Assembly (NCBI GenBank): GCA_002297005.1
Contig: DBIX01000084.1
Coordinates: 34,339 to 80,847, forward strand
Length of the DNA stretch: 46,509 bases
Source: Cyanobacteria bacterium UBA791
GTDB lineage: Bacteria > Cyanobacteriota > Vampirovibrionia > Gastranaerophilales > Gastranaerophilaceae
Direction of reading: 5' to 3'
In this document: positions 42,282-46,509 of the stretch, in pieces
Numbering within the stretch: the first letter of the stretch is position 1
Layout: each line of letters begins with the position of its first letter
Position numbers and translations under genes: made by a program
The notes under the pieces: model-generated
Told to the model about the DNA's origin: nothing
What the model saw: only the letters and a program-made list of their open reading frames with translations
Database searches by the model: none

Positions 42282-44060
42282 TTAAATTTGGAATTTGTTA
42301 TCTTGGATAAGAGTTACTTTTTTACCGTCTGCTGTGATACCCTCAACAACAACATTTGGTCCACCAATCATGAAATCGGTATGGATATTTGAATCGTTGA
42401 TGTTGTTTTTATCCATGTATTTTTGTCTTTCTTTGTAGTCCTTGATGTCTTGAGCACCGTCTAGACAATCATCAAAACCAGCACCAACTGCGATATGGCA
42501 AGCAGCGTTTTCATCTAATAGCGTATTGTTAAATACTCTACCTGTTTTAAAGATTGGAGAATCAGCTACAAGTGCAACTTCACCTAACATATCACCGCCT
42601 TTTGCAGAATTGATATGTTCTCTCCAAAGTTCTTGGTTTTTGTCAGCATATACTTCAACTGCTTTACCATTTTCAAATCTCATGCGGATACCCTCAACAA
42701 GGTTACCATTCAAGCATAGAGGTAATGTTGTTGAAACCCAACCATTTGTTTTAGTTTTGTCAGGTGATGAGAAAACTTCTTCTGTCGGAGTGTTTGCCAT
42801 GTATCTTACACCGTCGTCAGTTTCTTTTGCTGCTGCTCTAAATCTTGATTTTTCGTGCATGCCTACGTGCAAATCAGTTTTGCCATCAGGTTTTTTAGTT
42901 TCAGGGTCAATGCTGTAGAAATGAATTTCTTTGAATTGATATTTGTTCATTTTATCAGCTACTGATTCTAATTTTGCAGCGTGAGCATCAAGTCCGCCTA
43001 CACGGTTAATATTTTTAGCATCATCGGCTGCTTTTTCAAGAGCTTTCATTGTGTCAGGAATATCTGCATAAGTCTTTTTAACAGACATTGTTGTTGGTGC
43101 ATAAATGATATTCCATTGACTTTCAGGACCTGATTTTCTGATAGGTTTTACAACCTCTTGAACAGCTTTTGTTTGCATTACGATACGTTTAGGATCTACA
43201 TCTGCCATGCCCTCTGGGTCTTTGCCTTCAAGGAATAATCTTGCAGTTTTTCTGTCGATTCTTTCTCTCCAAGTATCTGCAACATAAGATGGAACATCCT
43301 TTAACGATTCTTCTGAAGCGTATTTTAATTTTGCTTTACCGACAGGATCTCCTGGTTCATTAAAGCTTACGTCGATTGGACCTGAACCGTTTTTGTATGC
43401 GTATTCAACGAATTTTAAAACATTTTTTTCGTGTTCACGTTCTGCTGAAATTGAAATTGGTTGACCTTTTTGAACATTTAATAATGTGTGAAAAACTTCT
43501 TTTTCATTGAATGCGTCTGATAATTTCTTTTGTACATGTTCAGGAATTTCAGGTTTTACAGTCTTTTTAACTTCTTCTGTTTCTTGAGCAGAAAGTTTTG
43601 ATAATTTGTATGGGTCGTTATTTGCATCAAAAGTTATAGTTTTAGCACCTTGTTTTTCGTAGTATTCGGCACGTTTTTTCTTGTATGCAAAATCAGGTTC
43701 TTTGCAATATTTCTTTTGAAGTGCATCAATTTCAGGTTGAGCAATTTCTACGTGAACATCTTTTGCCCCACGTTTGTAAGCTTCTTCTGCGAATACTTTT
43801 AAGAAAGGTACATGAGTTTTGTCGGCTTTAACAACAATGGATTGACCTTTTTCAAGTTTTAAATCTTCATCAAGAATTTTGTTAACAGCAGAAAGCATTT
43901 TAGTTTCAGGTGTAGCGTTAGCTGACGACTTAGAAATTTGTACAGTATCAGCTTTTAAACCTTTGTTGTTAACAGCATTTTCGTTACCTTTAAAATTTGG
44001 GGCAATCTTGTTCATGGCTGTTTTTGCAGTATTTACAATATTGACTGGATTTATATTCAT
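42282..44060 (-). CDS. M29-type aminopeptidase with duplicated N-terminal domain
   Basis: 592 residues against about 410 for usual M29 (AmpS/AmpT) enzymes. The C-terminal half has the metal site: E428 in NTPTEEVFSSP, E494 in LGEVALV, H522 in ENAACHIAVG, and H560/D562 in IHTDFMIGG, with spacings like Thermus AmpT. The extra length is a second copy of the alpha/beta domain: LKLEKGQSIVVKADKTH (about 52-68) and LNVQKGQPISISAEREH (about 197-213) begin two parallel units, each followed by [VL]LKxxxExAYKxG. The N-terminus MNINPVNIVN, MNKIAPN and GLKADTVQIS matches the tag of the unrelated paralogue 3. It probably trims amino acids from peptides. No Sec signal. Confidence 0.85.
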   Translation of the reverse strand: MNINPVNIVNTAKTAMNKIAPNFKGNENAVNNKGLKADTVQISKSSANATPETKMLSAVNKILDEDLKLEKGQSIVVKADKTHVPFLKVFAEEAYKRGAKDVHVEIAQPEIDALQKKYCKEPDFAYKKKRAEYYEKQGAKTITFDANNDPYKLSKLSAQETEEVKKTVKPEIPEHVQKKLSDAFNEKEVFHTLLNVQKGQPISISAEREHEKNVLKFVEYAYKNGSGPIDVSFNEPGDPVGKAKLKYASEESLKDVPSYVADTWRERIDRKTARLFLEGKDPEGMADVDPKRIVMQTKAVQEVVKPIRKSGPESQWNIIYAPTTMSVKKTYADIPDTMKALEKAADDAKNINRVGGLDAHAAKLESVADKMNKYQFKEIHFYSIDPETKKPDGKTDLHVGMHEKSRFRAAAKETDDGVRYMANTPTEEVFSSPDKTKTNGWVSTTLPLCLNGNLVEGIRMRFENGKAVEVYADKNQELWREHINSAKGGDMLGEVALVADSPIFKTGRVFNNTLLDENAACHIAVGAGFDDCLDGAQDIKDYKERQKYMDKNNINDSNIHTDFMIGGPNVVVEGITADGKKVTLIQDNKFQI

Positions 44061-44194
44061 AGTTCTACCTCACTTACACAATAATACGTTGCCTTATAAA
44101 AAAGAGCTAAACCATGAAAATTGCCAAGATTTAAGTGGTATGTTTACAATTATTTATAAATTGGTATGTGAATAATTGTTTTGTTTAACTATTT

Positions 44195-44773
44195 TTATAG
44201 GTGTTTTTGTAGTGCTGAAATTACATCTACATAAGTATCTAATTGCTTTTTAGAAGATGTATTAATTATTCTTTTTAAAATTTGTTTACTATGGTAATCT
44301 GCAGATATTTGGTCTAAACTCAAAACTTCTAATTTTTGGATAAAGTGATTGTCATTGTTTGCCCAATATGATTGGCATTGTTCACCTTTTGCTTTTTTAT
44401 ATTTTATAACTAGTTTTCTTATAAACTTTGATAGCTTTTCGTAATCTTCGCCCTTGTAGTGTACGCCGTTATCTTTATTATCTAATTTTTCTTTTATTCT
44501 TTTTGCACTAACAAATAACCAGTTATCTTCTGTGCCTTTCATTTTTAAAAAACAAAGTGCTAAATTCCCCTCATGGAACAGGTTTGGTTGATTTTCTTTT
44601 TTATACAAAAACCATATATCAGTAATCTCGTTTTCATTGCTATTATTTTTAAATTCATCTTCATATATTTTCCATACGTCTTTATCATCCTCATCGTAAA
44701 TAAATCTTATTTTTGTATTATTTAATTCATCTTCTGAAAGGTGAAAAATATCATTTAATAAAATTTTATTCAT
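44195..44773 (-). CDS. Unknown protein divergent from an XRE regulator
   Basis: 192 residues, acidic N-terminal half (LSEDELNNTKIRFIYDEDDKD; EDEFKNNSNENEITDIW), then FHEGNLALCFLKMKGTEDNWLF and a Lys-rich region KFIRKLVIKYKKAKGEQ. The middle recalls the non-nuclease N-terminal part of some GIY-YIG restriction-type proteins, but there is no GIY-YIG motif here. It may be a truncated or single-domain relative. The pairing with a divergent XRE gene across a symmetric 183-base region is typical of controlled defence or toxin genes. Function is uncertain. Confidence 0.5.
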   Translation of the reverse strand: MNKILLNDIFHLSEDELNNTKIRFIYDEDDKDVWKIYEDEFKNNSNENEITDIWFLYKKENQPNLFHEGNLALCFLKMKGTEDNWLFVSAKRIKEKLDNKDNGVHYKGEDYEKLSKFIRKLVIKYKKAKGEQCQSYWANNDNHFIQKLEVLSLDQISADYHSKQILKRIINTSSKKQLDTYVDVISALQKHL

Positions 44774-44956
44774 GAATGAGTCCTTTCTTTGAGGAAATAT
44801 GATAACTTGCTACTATTTTGGCATTTAAAATTAGTATTTGTGATAACTAGGTTAGATTAATATTAGCAATAAACACTAATTAAGTCAAGAAAGTTAGCAA
44901 AATAGTATCTTTTATTTTGTTTTTTTATCCGCTACATTTAAATAAAGGGGATAAAA
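44774..44956. promoter_or_regulatory. Divergent control region with nested inverted repeats
   Basis: Outer pair: GCTACTATTTTG (from 44810) and GCAAAATAGTATC (44898-44910). Inner pair: AATTAGTATTTGTG (44830-44843) and the near-complement of it at 44869-44882. The symmetry between the two divergent starts suggests operators for the XRE protein. Confidence 0.5.
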
Positions 44957-45283
44957 ATGCCAACATTAAAAGAAAAACTTGGATTAAGAATTAAAACTTT
45001 GAGAAAACAACTTGGTTTTTCCCAAGAAAAGTTGGCAGAATTAATAAACATGGATAAACCAAATTTAAGCAATATTGAAAGAGGTAAACGTTTTATGACA
45101 GCAGAAACTCTTGAAAAGATTGCAAATGCTCTAAACACAACAGAAAGAGAACTTTTTGATTTTAGTGAATATACCCCAGAAAAATATTTTAGAGCTGATA
45201 TTGAAAAGATTTTAGATAATTCACAGGAAAAAGACTTGAAGTTTTTCTTAGATGTTATGAATAGCTATAGTCAAATTAAATAA
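44957..45283 (+). CDS. XRE-family transcriptional regulator
   Basis: 108 residues, cytosolic DNA-binding protein. A Cro/C1-type HTH (LGLRIKTLRKQLGFSQEKLAEL, NMDKPNLSNIERGKR at about 8-50) with a C-terminal helical tail (ADIEKILDNSQEKDLKFFL) for dimerisation. An AAAGGGG ribosome site is about 7 bases before the ATG. It resembles the controller proteins of restriction-modification and phage-derived loci and probably acts on the symmetric region it shares with the 192-residue gene. It ends one base before the convergent GT2 gene. Confidence 0.85.
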   Translation: MPTLKEKLGLRIKTLRKQLGFSQEKLAELINMDKPNLSNIERGKRFMTAETLEKIANALNTTERELFDFSEYTPEKYFRADIEKILDNSQEKDLKFFLDVMNSYSQIK

Positions 45284-45284
45284 C

Positions 45285-46334
45285 TTATTTTTTATTTTTA
45301 AATCTATATTTAATTCCAAAAACAGTTAAAACTTTTTGTTTATTTTCTTTTCGTTTACTGGCATGGCGGTATTCGTTTGTTATAGAAAAAATATTTTTTA
45401 AAAAGTCTTTTGAGAACGTTATTAAATATGATTTGAAAAATGTTTTATAGAACAAAGGTTCTAATAACAAGAAAGATTTATTTCTGTATCTTGATAAAAT
45501 GTAAGAAAAATATAATGTTGTAATTTTAATTATATCCAAATCAAATGGCTTTATTTTAGAGTTTAAAAAATGTACCAAATTTAAAAATTCAATAATTTCA
45601 GATTTTGAAAACTCTCTTTTCTTAAAAATGTCTTCAACAAAGCTAAGCTTAAAATCATAATACTTTGATAATGCGTAAATATTTATCCTCGCAAGCTGAA
45701 ACAAAATGTATTTAGGATATTTTGTTTCAATAGAATTTCTCGAGTGAAAACTTTTTAGCAATACTTTATCTATGATTTCAAATTTGTAACCAGTAAGAAG
45801 TAATTTTCTATATAATAAACAATCTTCTACAGGTTTAAGATTGTCATAATGTACATTTATACTTTTTCTAAACATCATTGCTGTATGGACAAATTCATGA
45901 TGGTTTATAAAATTTAGCAAAGTTACTTGGTATTTGTGTTCTGAAATCTTTTCATCAATATCATCACCATAAAATTTGACCAAGCAAGAACAAATGTCAA
46001 CGTCAGGGTTGTTCTCTAGAAAAGAAACTTGTTCTTCTATTCTAGTCGGATAAGAAAAATCGTCAGAATCCATTCTTGCAATATATTTGCCTTTTGATTT
46101 TTCGACACCAAAATTTAGACAATTTATGTAACCTTTTGTCTTAAAATATCTAATTCTTGCATCATTTATTGAGGAAACAAAATTGAAGTTTTCGTTATTA
46201 AAACTTCCGTCAATAATAATCAGTTCCAAATCTTGGAAAGTTGGATTTAGGATACTATAAATGGCTTCAGCCAATTGAGTTTTTGAGTGATTGTAAATGG
46301 GCATTACAACGCTAACTGTGGGAGAATATGACAT
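45285..46334 (-). CDS. Family 2 glycosyltransferase
   Basis: 349 residues. A GT-A fold with TVSVVMPIYNHSK, EAIYSILNPTFQDLELIIIDGS, and the DxD metal site in ARMDSDDFSYPTRIEEQ. The C-terminal ~120 residues are aromatic and Lys/Phe-rich, possibly membrane-associating, without clear transmembrane helices. It probably builds capsule or LPS-like glycan; acceptor and donor are unknown. An AGGA ribosome site is 7 bases before the ATG. The 175 bases beyond it to the window end show no gene. Confidence 0.88.
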   Translation of the reverse strand: MSYSPTVSVVMPIYNHSKTQLAEAIYSILNPTFQDLELIIIDGSFNNENFNFVSSINDARIRYFKTKGYINCLNFGVEKSKGKYIARMDSDDFSYPTRIEEQVSFLENNPDVDICSCLVKFYGDDIDEKISEHKYQVTLLNFINHHEFVHTAMMFRKSINVHYDNLKPVEDCLLYRKLLLTGYKFEIIDKVLLKSFHSRNSIETKYPKYILFQLARINIYALSKYYDFKLSFVEDIFKKREFSKSEIIEFLNLVHFLNSKIKPFDLDIIKITTLYFSYILSRYRNKSFLLLEPLFYKTFFKSYLITFSKDFLKNIFSITNEYRHASKRKENKQKVLTVFGIKYRFKNKK

Positions 46335-46509
46335 TAAAAATTCCTAAATAAATCGCTATAAATAAAGAATAACACAAATCTTTCGATATAAAAATAATGA
46401 GCGTGCATAGATTAGTTTAACCGTTAAAAATGCCGAAGAACGTGACTACTGGCTCGTAGGGAAATTTTTTATTGTGGATAAATGAATAATCGGTTAAAAT
46501 AATTTATTA

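Noticed and set aside
44195..44773. GIY-YIG restriction enzyme
   Set aside because: No GIY...YIG motif nor catalytic Arg/Glu; only a vague similarity to the non-catalytic region, so left as unknown.
1..46509. CRISPR array, prophage or integrated element
   Set aside because: No regularly spaced repeats, integrase, transposase or phage structural genes seen; the window reads as chromosomal backbone.

Overview
The window is strongly AT-rich, standard-code bacterial DNA. I place it, by inference, in the Gastranaerophilales (Vampirovibrionia/Melainabacteria), the non-photosynthetic gut relatives of cyanobacteria. The reasons are the anaerobic enzyme set (NrdD/NrdG, superoxide reductase, rubredoxin-like protein), envelope-sugar genes, and many proteins without a signal peptide that begin with a short 'M-x-I-x-P-x-N' or 'F-x-G' type N-terminus. 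No 16S or marker phylogeny is available here, so the assignment is moderate.

Layout. 1-4.3 kb: groES-groEL (groEL runs off the left edge), then yebC and adenine deaminase. 4.3-10.2 kb: a MITE-like repeat, superoxide reductase, and envelope-sugar genes (rfbG/rfbH for CDP-4-keto-3,6-dideoxyhexose, a GtrB-like/GtrA pair, and UDP-glucose dehydrogenase facing away). 10.3-10.7 kb: a large-type SRP RNA and tRNA-Lys(CTT). 10.8-14.2 kb: two convergent zinc peptidases. 14.3-21.3 kb: a glycosyltransferase, an exported hydrolase, small zinc-ribbon proteins, cytidine deaminase, an exported coiled-coil protein, a rubredoxin-like protein, a DUF1858-NfeD-SPFH operon and two small unknown proteins. 21.4-25.1 kb: a short MetH and an AI-2E/PerM-family transporter. 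25.1-31.1 kb: an EF-hand protein, a CDP-glycerol glycerophosphotransferase-like enzyme and a 1369-residue papain-like protease. 31.2-38.9 kb: two more members of the zinc-peptidase family, an EF-hand peptidase, a DUF374 acyltransferase, a DUF4013 membrane protein, DNA glycosylase Tag and a thioesterase. 38.9-42 kb: nrdD-nrdG with a small ORF in the leader. 42.2-46.3 kb: an M29 aminopeptidase with a duplicated N-terminal domain, a divergent unknown/XRE pair and a GT2 glycosyltransferase.

The most unusual feature is seven predicted peptidases in about 33 kb, from at least four catalytic families, none with a Sec signal peptide. Four of them, from two unrelated families (three ATLF-like HExxH proteins and one M29 aminopeptidase), share a two-part N-terminal motif (M-x-I-x-P-[VI]-N...NK[VIM], then [GP]-L-x-x-D-[TV]-[FV]-x-x-[ST]). 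I read this as a possible modular targeting or export tag. The papain-like protein and an M3-like peptidase carry a related 'FLGK' element. Together they could form a co-targeted set of peptidases with a tag I do not recognise from described systems.

Transcription signals are clear. There are many TATAAT -10 boxes, several placed so that transcription would start at or within a few bases of the ATG (leaderless genes), and strong hairpin-plus-T-run terminators between converging genes. I found no CRISPR array, transposase, prophage or integrase.
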